Below the pieces are notes generated by a model that was not told where the DNA came from, did not search any database, and saw nothing but the letters and a program-made list of their open reading frames with translations. Shown here in pieces: positions 25,920 through 34,928 of a stretch of 57,974 bases of DNA. Positions within the stretch are counted from its first letter, which is position 1, and each line of letters starts with the position of its first letter. Made by a program: the position numbers and the translations under genes. Source of the stretch: Lachnospiraceae bacterium (lineage in GTDB: Bacteria > Bacillota > Clostridia > Lachnospirales > Lachnospiraceae); NCBI GenBank assembly GCA_022799355.1, contig JAAWOG010000017.1:1-57974 (forward strand), in the 5' to 3' direction.

Positions 25920-27542
25920 ATGAACTTCAAAAGTGTACGTATGCTGGCTGCAGGCGTTCTTTCTGCGGCTGTGCTGGTGCTGACAGGCGTTGCAGGAGGC
26001 GGCGCAGATACGGTACAGGCGGCGGGGCCGGCGATGAATGTGACAGCGGCGATCAGCGGCGCAAATGTAAATGTAACAGCAAGCGCAACGAGTGCGCCTG
26101 CAAGTGATGACGGTATGCTCTATCTGTTTGCGGAGCCGGTTTATTCGGATACCGTTACAACAAATGCACTCGCAAGTGCGCCTGCGGGAGCAAATGTGGC
26201 TTTTACAACACCGCTGAATGCAAACAGTGCGGATTCCAGACTGTATTCCAAATTTATTGTGGCAGCAATGCGGGGCGGACAGTATGTACCGCTGAATACC
26301 GGCGCATACATTGTAAACCCGGAAGCTATTGCCAATAAGACATTTGCAAGAAAAACAACGGGTAAAAAGGGATTGATCGTTGATCCGTCCAAGTTGAATA
26401 ACGGCGAGATCAAAGACCTTGGCGTAAAGCAGACCGTGTATAATCTGCCTCTGAGCAAATTTATCGGTCCCACGGAAAATTCTTCTTATCCTACGGTAAA
26501 TTACACCTACAACGGAAAAAATTATCAGTTCAATGGCCTTGCGGTGGCGGAGTACGATAATATTTTCAGCACTCTGACAAGGTACGGCGTCCAGATTACG
26601 GCGCAGGTTTTAAATCCCAATGACGGAAGAGCGCCTCAGTTGATTCATCCTCTTGCAAAAGATGGATTCTCCTGCCAGTTCTATACCTTTAACACGGCAG
26701 ATCAGAGCGGCGTAGAATATATGGAAGCGACAATGGCTTTCCTGGCTGAGCGTTATTCTGATGATAAGCACGGCAGAGTAGACAACTGGGTAATCGGCAA
26801 CGAAGTAAACAAGAGAATGGAATGGAACTATGTAGGTATCTCTGATCTGAACACTTATGTGAATGAGTACGCAGAAGGATTCCGTATCTGTTATAATGCG
26901 ATCAAGAGCAGAAATGCCAACGCGAAAGTTTATATCTGTATGGATCAGCAGTGGGATCGCAACAGACCGGAAGCAGGAAAATATGACAGTAAAGATTTCA
27001 TTGATACTTTTAACGCGATCATTGCGACAGGCGGTAATATCGACTGGGGGCTTGTAAGCCATCCTTATCCTGTACCTCTTACATGGGCAGCTTACTGGAC
27101 AGGTGGCGCATATTATAAGAATCTTGTAAAACATAATGTGGCGACTGCTTATATGACAATGGAAAATATCGAGGTAATGACTGACTATATGTGCAGCCCG
27201 CAGCTTCTTGCACCGAACGGAGAAGTTCGTTCCATCCTTCTGATAGAAGTTGGTTATACAACAACACAGGGAGATGATTACGCATGTGCGGCTATGGTAC
27301 TGGGATATCAGCAGGCAGCAAACAATCAGCATATTGATGGTATGATCATGTCCGGACAGACCGACCACCCTGTGGAACTGGCACAGGGGCTTGCATTTGG
27401 TCTGAGCAATGTGGACGGCAGCCATAAGGGTACTTATGAATGCTTCAAACAGCTTGACGGACCGAATGCACAGGCATACATCCAGAATGCGCTGGCACTT
27501 CGCGGTGTATCTGATCTGGGGCAGGTTGTATATCCGAGATGA
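25920..27542 (+). CDS. Secreted DUF5722 glycoside-hydrolase-like protein
   Basis: A 540-residue exported protein. Signal peptide about residues 1-35 (hydrophobic core AAGVLSAAVLVLTGVAG, cleavage after VQAA), an N-terminal beta-sandwich (about 36-140) and a TIM-barrel-like domain. GNEVN (Glu about residue 295) and LLIEVGYT (Glu about 444) are spaced like the acid/base and nucleophile of clan GH-A enzymes. AATGGAGGAGAG precedes the start. It overlaps the SGNH esterase gene by 4 bases. Activity is inferred, probably on a carbohydrate. Confidence 0.85.
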   Translation: MNFKSVRMLAAGVLSAAVLVLTGVAGGGADTVQAAGPAMNVTAAISGANVNVTASATSAPASDDGMLYLFAEPVYSDTVTTNALASAPAGANVAFTTPLNANSADSRLYSKFIVAAMRGGQYVPLNTGAYIVNPEAIANKTFARKTTGKKGLIVDPSKLNNGEIKDLGVKQTVYNLPLSKFIGPTENSSYPTVNYTYNGKNYQFNGLAVAEYDNIFSTLTRYGVQITAQVLNPNDGRAPQLIHPLAKDGFSCQFYTFNTADQSGVEYMEATMAFLAERYSDDKHGRVDNWVIGNEVNKRMEWNYVGISDLNTYVNEYAEGFRICYNAIKSRNANAKVYICMDQQWDRNRPEAGKYDSKDFIDTFNAIIATGGNIDWGLVSHPYPVPLTWAAYWTGGAYYKNLVKHNVATAYMTMENIEVMTDYMCSPQLLAPNGEVRSILLIEVGYTTTQGDDYACAAMVLGYQQAANNQHIDGMIMSGQTDHPVELAQGLAFGLSNVDGSHKGTYECFKQLDGPNAQAYIQNALALRGVSDLGQVVYPR

Positions 27543-28576
27543 TCAGCTTGATGAAAAGTATATATGATACATTGGAGAAACATATGAAATGTAAAACGGC
27601 GGTGCTGCTTGGGGCAATATTGATTGGACTATGGTGTTTCCCGGGGAGCGGAAAACAGGTGTATGCGGAAGAAACTCTGCCGGGCGGGGCAGCAGGTATG
27701 ACAGAAAGTAATACGGCAAATATGTTTGCATTTCCGGCATATCTGACAATAAAAGAAGATACACAGGTATATGCTGTGCCCGGTGCGGTCAGTACCGCTC
27801 TCGGCGTATTACACGCCGGGCAGCCCGCCATTGCCGTTGACAGGACGGAAAACGGATGGCTGTATATTTATTATATCGGCATGCCGGCCTATATTCCTGA
27901 AAGTACGGTGGAAGGGTATAAAATTCCGGAGCAGGTTCCCTGGCAGAATATGGAACTTCAGGAAAACATGAAGATCAATGTACTGGGAGACAGCTTTACT
28001 TACGGAGATAAACTGAGCGACACAACCTGGGCTTTTCCCAATGTAATCAGCGCGAAATGCGGCGCAGCGGTTTTAAATAAGTATGGTTTAAACGGTTCCT
28101 GCGTGGCGGGGATGAATCCCGGAAAACTGCTTGACCGTTATCCGGGAATGGAGCGGGATGCTGATCTTATCCTGGTATTGGGCGGAACCAATGACTATGG
28201 CGGCGCAGCCAGGGAGGGTACGGAGCTTGGCCTTCCGGGCGATCTGACAGGCGGTACGTTCTATGGCGGGCTGAACCTGATGATGTGCGGCTTAAAGCAG
28301 ATGTATCCGGACAAAGAGATCGTGTTTATGACGCCCACCAGGCGTTGGGGTTATACACGGAAGAATAAAAACGGTTATACTTTGGGACAGTATGCTGAGG
28401 CGATCCGGGAGAGAGCGGCTTTCTGGGGAATTCGTGTGATCGATCTGTACAATGAACCGGGGCTGGATTTTGCCGGCGCACAGGCAGGCTATCTGGTAGA
28501 TGGACTGCATCCGAACAGGACAGGGCATGCATTGCTTGGTGATTGTGTGTACCGCAGATTATTTGAAAATATGTAA
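27539..28576 (+). CDS. Secreted SGNH/GDSL-type esterase with SH3-like domain
   Basis: 345 residues from ATG 27539, or 330 from ATG 27584, which has TTGGAG upstream and gives a cleaner signal peptide (TAVLLGAILIGLWCF). An SH3b-like segment (about residues 65-125) precedes the SGNH domain: block I LGDSFTYGD (catalytic Ser), block III GGTNDYG and block V DGLHPNRTGH (Asp and His). The 4-base overlap with the DUF5722 gene (ATGA) implies co-translation. A pair of secreted glycosidase-like and deacylase-like proteins suggests joint action on an acylated polysaccharide; that is inference. Confidence 0.87.
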   Translation: MISLMKSIYDTLEKHMKCKTAVLLGAILIGLWCFPGSGKQVYAEETLPGGAAGMTESNTANMFAFPAYLTIKEDTQVYAVPGAVSTALGVLHAGQPAIAVDRTENGWLYIYYIGMPAYIPESTVEGYKIPEQVPWQNMELQENMKINVLGDSFTYGDKLSDTTWAFPNVISAKCGAAVLNKYGLNGSCVAGMNPGKLLDRYPGMERDADLILVLGGTNDYGGAAREGTELGLPGDLTGGTFYGGLNLMMCGLKQMYPDKEIVFMTPTRRWGYTRKNKNGYTLGQYAEAIRERAAFWGIRVIDLYNEPGLDFAGAQAGYLVDGLHPNRTGHALLGDCVYRRLFENM

Positions 28577-28586
28577 ATCAATACGG

Positions 28587-28631
28587 AAAGGGCATGATGC
28601 AACGAAAATGTTGTCATACATGCCCTTTTTA
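28587..28631. terminator. Terminator between the SGNH gene and the convergent hybrid kinase
   Basis: AAAGGGCATG / CATGCCCTTT with an internal pairing around TGCAACGAAAATGTTGTC; T-run on the plus strand and A-run on the left, so it can serve both convergent genes. Confidence 0.85.
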
Positions 28632-28637
28632 TTATTG

Positions 28638-31600
28638 TTATTGCGGCTGACCAAGTATATCGTCCAATGTTTCCATCAATTTATCGATTTCAATTGGCTT
28701 TGTGATATGCCCGTTCATTCCGTTTTTCAGTGCTTCCTTTTTATCTTCCTCAAAGGCGTTGGCAGTCATAGCAAGGATAGGAATGGAGGAAAGAGCGGAG
28801 TCTTCCAGCTTTCGAATGGCACGGGCTGCGGCATATCCGTCCATAAGAGGCATCTGGATATCCATCAGGATTACCTGATAATAGGCAGGACCGGCATTTT
28901 TTAACATATCAAGTACAACTTCGCCATTTCCCGCAACTTCCACAGTGAATCCGGCTTCTTCCAGGATTGCCACCGCAATTTCCTGATTCAGTTCATTGTC
29001 TTCGGCCAGCAGAATGCGCCCGTTCCGAAGAGGCTGCTTACTTTTATCTTCGGTTTTTTGTATTTTTTCGGCATTGACAATGGAATGAAGGCATCTGTGC
29101 AGTTCCGAGAAGAATAAGGGCTTACTGCAAAATGCGGTTACGCCGGCGGCTCTGGCTTCATCTTCAATATCGCTCCAGTCATAGGCTGAGAGAATGATAA
29201 TGGGTACATTTCCCCCTGTCTCCGACCGAATCCTGCGCGCCACTTCAACACCATTCATATCCGGTAAAAGCCAGTCAATCACATAGACAAAAAAGTGGTC
29301 GTTTCTCATAACTGCCTGGCGGGTACGCAGAACCGCTTCTTTTCCCGAAAGTGTCCATTCCGCCCGCAGTCCGATCTGCTGGAGCATGGCAGTTACACTG
29401 TCACAGGTGTTGAAATCATCATCTACAACAAGTGCCCGGAAACCTTTCAGTTCCGGGATATCCGGAGATTTCTTTTCGCCTTCATGCAGGCGGAGAGCGA
29501 GAGATACTACAAACTCCGTGCCAATACCCTGTTTGCTTTTTACGGTGATGGAACCATTCATCATATCAACGATATTTTTAGTGATTGCCATGCCGAGTCC
29601 GGTGCCCTGGATACCGCTGATAGTAGAATTGCGCTCCCGTTCAAAAGGTTCAAAGATGCGGGCTACAAATTCTTCGCTCATCCCTATGCCGCTGTCTTTG
29701 ATATGAAATTCATAATTAGCATAGCCTGGCAGCGTTTCCGATTTTTCAATAACTTTGAGGCTGACCATTCCGCCTGCACTGGTATATTTTACTGCATTTC
29801 CGAGCAGGTTCAGAAGCACCTGATTGAGTCTGAGTCTGTCACAGCAAACCTCTTCATGTCGGATATCTACGGCATCCATGTAAAGGTCAAGCTGTTTGGC
29901 ATGAATATCCGCCTGAGTGATATTACGCAGTTCGTGAAGGATATCAGGGAGAGAGCAGGGTTCTTCCTCTAAGTGAATCTTGCCGCTTTCTATGTGGCTC
30001 ATATCCAGTATATCGTTGATAAGACTCAGCAGATGATTGCCGGAGGTCATAATCTTTTTCAGATATTCTTCCACCTGGTTCTGGTTTTCAAGGTGCGTGA
30101 TTGCCAGTGTTGTAAAGCCTATGATCGCATTCATAGGAGTCCTGATATCATGGGACATATTGGAGAGGAAAGTGCTTTTTGCCTTGCTGGCACGATTTGC
30201 CTGAGCCAGTGCATCTTCCAGCAGAGCCTTTTTCTCACGGTCACTCCGGGTTTCATCATCCACACTGCGGAAGCCAAGAACAATACCACGGCTTTTATTC
30301 CAATCTCCGGCACGGACCGCCTTCATCTGAAAATAGCGCAGTTCACCGCAGCAGGTGGTGCGGAAATTGACAAAGGAGATCGGTTTGGTGGAGAGTACTT
30401 TATAGAGCTGTTCCCGTGAAACAGCCTGTCGCAGGAGTTCTTTATCTTCATCGTAAACGCCGGTTTCTATGTATCGCTCCATACATTCATCCAGAGACAA
30501 CTTTCCGGTAAAAATGGGTTCCAGTATATTGCTGCCGCATTCACCGATCCGAAGTGCCGTGCCGGCTCCCGTATCCAGATCAAAAGAGCAGACGAGATTA
30601 TATTCAACGCTGAGCGCGTAGATTAATTCCATCTGACGTTTTTCTGCTTCCTGGCGTGTCTTTTCTTCCTGGATTTTCTGGGCGGTGCAGTCCAGAAGGT
30701 ATCGTTGATAAAACAGTTCTCCGTTTTCCGACATAAGCTTTACATTGCCCATGACATGGAGAATTTTACCGTCAGGATGTTGGATGCGGTATTCCAGGCT
30801 CACACTGTCTCCGGGTTTTTTCAGGGATGTGATCTTTTCCTGCAGTTTTATTTTGTCCGCCTTAAATACACAGGGAGCGATAAGATCGAATCCATCCCGT
30901 ATCAGATCTTCTTCGGACTGATAGCCCAGAATTTCGAGAGCCGCCGGATTAATACTGATAATGCGGGAACCGTCCAGTGAATGGCGCATTACACCGCAGT
31001 CCATGGTAGTAAAGAGTGTTTCCAGCGTCTGGTTTTTCCGTATAAGTTCCTGGGCATATGCCCGTTCTTTTGTGACATCGATGGCTACGCCTACGGTGCC
31101 CATCACGCCGCCTTCGAGGTCATAGAGCGGAGATTTATAGGTGGAGAGGGTTCTTAAGCCTTCCCCGGTCTGAATGGTTTCCTCGGAAACGCAGGTTTTC
31201 CGTGTCTCCATTACAATGCGCTCGGATTCAATGCAGGCGGGATCGTCCTGGTCCACATCCCAGATATAGGCGTGCCCTCTGCCCTGTACCTGGGCTTTGG
31301 TCTTTCCTACCGTGGTACAGAAACTGTCATTTACTTTTTCATGGATACCATTTTTATCTTTGAACCAGATCAGGTTTGGAGAGTTATTGATCACGCTCTC
31401 CAGGTAATGGCTTGTTTGCCAGTATTCTTTGTGTATTTTATTGTTCTGCTGCCAGCGCAGAAAGCGAAAACGCAGCTCTGCTGCGGACAAAGGGAGCGTC
31501 CAGATATCCGTAATTTCTCTTGGAATAACCGAAAGGCTCTCGATCTGCTCTTTATCTGCAAGCAAAATCAACTCCGCTTCTGCCTTTTTCCATGAAATCA

Positions 31601-31799
31601 GTGTTCTTACCGTCTCTATGGCATTTCTGTTCCGAAGATCTGCCAGTATGACATCTGCTTTTGCGCCCAGAGATTTTTCGGGTTCGCTGCTCTCCCAAAA
31701 CTCATGAGTAAATGCTTCAAGAGGAGGCATTTCTTTTAGTGGCGCAAACAATTCGGGCTGTGCGCCGGTAAAATAAAATCGTACATGACAATGATACAT
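28638..31799 (-). CDS. Hybrid sensor histidine kinase with PAS domains and two receivers
   Basis: A 1053-residue cytoplasmic kinase with no transmembrane segment. Residues about 1-130 look like a degenerate receiver (PxLxADxILADLRN, LILLAD) without the full acidic pocket. Two to three PAS domains follow (PNLIWFKDKNGIHEKVNDSF; SLDGSRIISINPAALEILG). DHp with His in FLSNMSHDIRTPMNAI (about residue 609), ATPase with NAVKYTSAGG and GTGLGMAITK, then receiver 1 (VIDWLLPDMNG) and receiver 2 (ILMDIQMPLMDG; Lys in ITKPIE). The start at 31799 was chosen for AAGGAGAG. No output regulator is adjacent, so its target is unknown. Confidence 0.93.
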   Translation of the reverse strand: MYHCHVRFYFTGAQPELFAPLKEMPPLEAFTHEFWESSEPEKSLGAKADVILADLRNRNAIETVRTLISWKKAEAELILLADKEQIESLSVIPREITDIWTLPLSAAELRFRFLRWQQNNKIHKEYWQTSHYLESVINNSPNLIWFKDKNGIHEKVNDSFCTTVGKTKAQVQGRGHAYIWDVDQDDPACIESERIVMETRKTCVSEETIQTGEGLRTLSTYKSPLYDLEGGVMGTVGVAIDVTKERAYAQELIRKNQTLETLFTTMDCGVMRHSLDGSRIISINPAALEILGYQSEEDLIRDGFDLIAPCVFKADKIKLQEKITSLKKPGDSVSLEYRIQHPDGKILHVMGNVKLMSENGELFYQRYLLDCTAQKIQEEKTRQEAEKRQMELIYALSVEYNLVCSFDLDTGAGTALRIGECGSNILEPIFTGKLSLDECMERYIETGVYDEDKELLRQAVSREQLYKVLSTKPISFVNFRTTCCGELRYFQMKAVRAGDWNKSRGIVLGFRSVDDETRSDREKKALLEDALAQANRASKAKSTFLSNMSHDIRTPMNAIIGFTTLAITHLENQNQVEEYLKKIMTSGNHLLSLINDILDMSHIESGKIHLEEEPCSLPDILHELRNITQADIHAKQLDLYMDAVDIRHEEVCCDRLRLNQVLLNLLGNAVKYTSAGGMVSLKVIEKSETLPGYANYEFHIKDSGIGMSEEFVARIFEPFERERNSTISGIQGTGLGMAITKNIVDMMNGSITVKSKQGIGTEFVVSLALRLHEGEKKSPDIPELKGFRALVVDDDFNTCDSVTAMLQQIGLRAEWTLSGKEAVLRTRQAVMRNDHFFVYVIDWLLPDMNGVEVARRIRSETGGNVPIIILSAYDWSDIEDEARAAGVTAFCSKPLFFSELHRCLHSIVNAEKIQKTEDKSKQPLRNGRILLAEDNELNQEIAVAILEEAGFTVEVAGNGEVVLDMLKNAGPAYYQVILMDIQMPLMDGYAAARAIRKLEDSALSSIPILAMTANAFEEDKKEALKNGMNGHITKPIEIDKLMETLDDILGQPQ

Positions 31800-32018
31800 A
31801 ATTCTCTCCTTGGAAAACGGATCAAAGCGTGTTGTGACAATACGCCGAAACCCGTTTATAAGCAAATAGCCGAATGTATATATTTTATCAGCCGCGTAAT
31901 CCTGTGTCAAGGTTCAGGGGTATTTCGGGCAAGAATATAAAATCCTCGTTTTTTCGACACAATTTCGCAAAAACTCTCATAAATTAAAGTACCCTAATGA
32001 AAGGAAAGGAGATTTTTC

Positions 32019-32885
32019 ATGGCTACTTTTACGAATCAGGCAGTACTGTCCTATAATGGCGTTACTACCAGCTCTAATGTGGCGACCGGTGAGATTGTGG
32101 AGGTCTTATCGGCTTCCAAAGATGTGCTCTCGCCGGAGTATGCGGCGGGCGATACGGTGACTTATGTGATCAACATTATCAATTCCGGCAGCACGCCGTT
32201 TACGGCACTCACTGTGACGGATAATCTGGGGGCTTATACCCATCAGTTCGCAGACGGATCGGAGAGAATGCTTTATCCTCTGACCTATGTGGATGGTTCC
32301 GTTCGTTACTATCAAAATGGTGCGGAGCAGGCGGTGCCCGGGGTAACCCAGACGGCGGGGCTTACTGTCAGCGGTATCGGCGTTCCGGCAGGAGGTAATA
32401 CGACTTTGATCTATCAGGCAAAGACGAATGATTTTGCCGATCCTCAGGTAGGAGGGACGATCACAAACACAGCGGTTATATCCGGAGCGGAGGTTGCGGC
32501 ACCAATTACCGTGAGAGAAACCATAACGGCGAGGAGTGAACCCTATCTGACTATCTTAAAGAGCGTGGCACCGAGGCAGGTGGCGGAGAACGGACAGATC
32601 ACATACACTTTTGATATCCAGAATCTGAGCAATACTGCGGCGACGGCAGATGACAATGTACAGATCACCGATACGTTCCAACCGGTTCTGTCCAATATCA
32701 CAGTGACTTATAACGGGACGATACTGCCGGCAGCAAGCTACACTTATAATGAAACAACCGGTGAATTTGCGACAACGGCGGGTGCTCTTACGGTACCGGC
32801 AGCAGTGTTTACACAGAATGATACGACCGGTGCATGGAGCAGCGTACCGGGAAGTGCGGTGCTGACTGTCACAGGAACAATATAA
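32019..32885 (+). CDS. DUF11-type repeat protein
   Basis: A 288-residue all-beta protein with two DUF11/conserved-repeat domains (VTYVINIINSGSTPFTALTV about residues 44-65 and ITYTFDIQNLSNTAATADDN about 192-212, each followed by a VTD/ITD motif). Rich in Thr, Ala, Val and nearly free of Cys. There is no signal peptide or wall anchor, which is unusual for this surface-type fold; in spore formers such proteins can be spore surface components assembled in the mother cell. AAAGGAAAGGAG precedes the start. Function not known. Confidence 0.8.
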   Translation: MATFTNQAVLSYNGVTTSSNVATGEIVEVLSASKDVLSPEYAAGDTVTYVINIINSGSTPFTALTVTDNLGAYTHQFADGSERMLYPLTYVDGSVRYYQNGAEQAVPGVTQTAGLTVSGIGVPAGGNTTLIYQAKTNDFADPQVGGTITNTAVISGAEVAAPITVRETITARSEPYLTILKSVAPRQVAENGQITYTFDIQNLSNTAATADDNVQITDTFQPVLSNITVTYNGTILPAASYTYNETTGEFATTAGALTVPAAVFTQNDTTGAWSSVPGSAVLTVTGTI

Positions 32886-33008
32886 TTTTTATATTGAATA
32901 ATTGCGGCGCCTCCTTTGCCGTACCACTGGACAAAAAAGGGAACTGGATTTATAATATTTTCAGACGGGCTGATGTATTTGTCTTAACGGATAAAGGAGG
33001 CGTTTGTA

Positions 33009-33881
33009 ATGGCGGATGTAGTTATCATGACGGATTCCAATTCGGGAATGACGCAGGAAGAAGGAGAAAAGTACGGTGTGGAAATCCTGCCCATGTCTTT
33101 TATTATAAACGGAAAGATATATTATGAAGGCATGGATATAGGCCACGAAGAATTTATGAGGAAACTGGAGGAAGATGCCCAGGTTTCTACTTCCCAGCCG
33201 GCACCGGGGGAGGTGTTGGAGCGATGGGATAAGCTGCTTAAGCGCCACGATGAGGTAGTCTACATTCCGATGTCCGGTGCCCTCAGCAAATCCTGTGAGA
33301 CGGCGCAGATGCTGGCGCAGGAATATGGCGGCAGAGTGCAGGTGGTGGACAGCAGGCGGGTATCGGTTCCTCAGAAGATGATGGTGATGGACGGAATCGC
33401 CCTTGCAAAAGAAGGAAAAAGTGCGGTTGAGATAAAAGCTCTTCTCGATGACAGTGCCATGGATTGTGCCATCTATATCGCGGTTGATACACTGAAATAT
33501 TTAAAACGCGGCGGACGGATTACGGGAGCGGCTGCCGCGGTGGGGGCGATGCTGAATATCAAACCTATTTTACTGATGAAAGGACAGAAGCTGGATGCCT
33601 ATGAGAAAGCGCGGGGTATGAAGAGCGCAAGGCGCATTATGTTAAAGGCAGTCAGAGGAGAACTGGAAGGGCAGTTTAAGGAATATGCGGACAGAGGGGA
33701 AGTATGTATTCAGATGGCGCATACCTGTGTGGATCAGGAACTGATCACGGACTGGGAGAGTAAGATACGGGAAGAATTTCCGGAACTGGAACTGGAGGCA
33801 GCGCCCTTGCCGCTTTGTACCGCCTGTCATATCGGGGCAAACGGCCTTGGCATTGGTATTACGAGAAGGATTCGGAATTGA
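33009..33881 (+). CDS. DegV family fatty-acid-binding protein
   Basis: A 290-residue DegV (FakB-like) protein that holds a fatty acid for presentation to a FakA-type kinase. Conserved segments: ITDSNSGM-type N terminus (MTDSNSGM), TSQPAPGEV with the Ser that contacts the carboxyl group, MSGALSKSCETAQ, and the C-terminal HIGANGLGIG. AAAGGAGG lies 9 bases upstream. It stands alone, followed by a terminator. Confidence 0.94.
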   Translation: MADVVIMTDSNSGMTQEEGEKYGVEILPMSFIINGKIYYEGMDIGHEEFMRKLEEDAQVSTSQPAPGEVLERWDKLLKRHDEVVYIPMSGALSKSCETAQMLAQEYGGRVQVVDSRRVSVPQKMMVMDGIALAKEGKSAVEIKALLDDSAMDCAIYIAVDTLKYLKRGGRITGAAAAVGAMLNIKPILLMKGQKLDAYEKARGMKSARRIMLKAVRGELEGQFKEYADRGEVCIQMAHTCVDQELITDWESKIREEFPELELEAAPLPLCTACHIGANGLGIGITRRIRN

Positions 33882-33941
33882 CGCCGGAACCGGATTGCGG
33901 GATAATTGATTTTTGATGGAAATATTGTTATGGAAAACAAA

Positions 33942-33985
33942 AAAGATACCGGAAAGCTTATAACCAGGCTTTTTGGTATCTTTTT
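33942..33985. terminator. Bidirectional terminator between degV and tRNA-Pro
   Basis: AAAGATACC / GGTATCTTT with inner AAGC/GCTT; T-runs on both strands. It ends the DegV gene on the plus strand and the tRNA on the minus strand. Confidence 0.85.
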
Positions 33986-33990
33986 TTATA

Positions 33991-34065
33991 TCGGAGTGAC
34001 AAGATTCGAACTTGCGGCCTCTACCTCCCTAAGGTAGCGCTCTAGCCAAACTGAGCCACACCCCG
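33991..34065 (-). tRNA. tRNA-Pro (anticodon AGG)
   Basis: Read on the minus strand: acceptor CGGGGTG pairs with CACTCCG (one G-T), discriminator A, D arm GCTCAGTTTGGCTAGAGC, anticodon stem CTACC/GGTAG with loop TTAGGGA giving AGG, and T arm GCAAG-TTCGAAT-CTTGT. CCA is not encoded. The anticodon reads CCU (and CCC through decoding rules). Confidence 0.93.
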
Positions 34066-34182
34066 ATCTGCAAAATTTTTGATATTGTTTTTGCAACGAA
34101 AATAATATATCATAAATAAGAAAGAAAAGCAACAGGAAAAATAAAAAAATATGAAATCGGGTATACAAAGGAGGAAACAGGT

Positions 34183-34815
34183 ATGGCAGAGACTGGATTT
34201 GATAACAGATTTCCTATTATTATAGGGGTAGCAGGAGGAACCGGTTCCGGGAAATCCACTTTCACAAACCGGTTGAAAAAGCTTTTTGGTGATCATGTGA
34301 CGGTACTATATTATGATAATTATTACCGTGCCCACGATGACATTCCGTTTGAGGAGCGTAAAAAGATAAATTATGACCATCCGGAAGCTTTTGAGACGGA
34401 ACTTCTCCTTCAGCATCTTGCAATGCTGAAAGAGGGGAAATCCATACAATGTCCGATTTATGATTATACGCGGCATAACCGTTCCGGAGAGGTGGTGGAA
34501 GTCACGCCAAGCAATATTATTCTGTTAGAAGGCATTCTGGTACTTGCCGATGAAAAGCTTAGAAATATGACGGATATTAAAATTTTTGTGGATGCTGATG
34601 CGGATGAGCGTATTTTGCGAAGAGTGCTCAGGGATGTAAAAGAGCGTGGCAGGGATATCGAGAATATTATCGAACAGTATCTTACCACGGTGAAGCCGAT
34701 GCACTATTTGTATGTGGAGCCGACCAAAATGTATGCCGATATGGTGATCAACAGCGGGATGAATGATGTGGCGCTGGATTTGGTAGCACATAAAATATCT
34801 TCTCTGCTGGGTTAG
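34183..34815 (+). CDS. udk: Uridine kinase
   Basis: A 210-residue cytosolic kinase of pyrimidine salvage (uridine/cytidine to the monophosphate). P-loop GVAGGTGSGKST (about residue 14), YYDNYYRAHDD and NYDHPEAF for the nucleoside site, and DYTRHNRS. AAAGGAGG precedes the start. Full length. Confidence 0.96.
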   Translation: MAETGFDNRFPIIIGVAGGTGSGKSTFTNRLKKLFGDHVTVLYYDNYYRAHDDIPFEERKKINYDHPEAFETELLLQHLAMLKEGKSIQCPIYDYTRHNRSGEVVEVTPSNIILLEGILVLADEKLRNMTDIKIFVDADADERILRRVLRDVKERGRDIENIIEQYLTTVKPMHYLYVEPTKMYADMVINSGMNDVALDLVAHKISSLLG

Positions 34816-34928
34816 AGTTAAATAAAAAATTTCACGATCCCGATTGGAGTGTCCGCGTATGCAGGCGAAGGGGAGTTGGTGTAATATTTAATTTTTCCTG
34901 TGAAATGATATGGCGAAAGGAATAAAGT

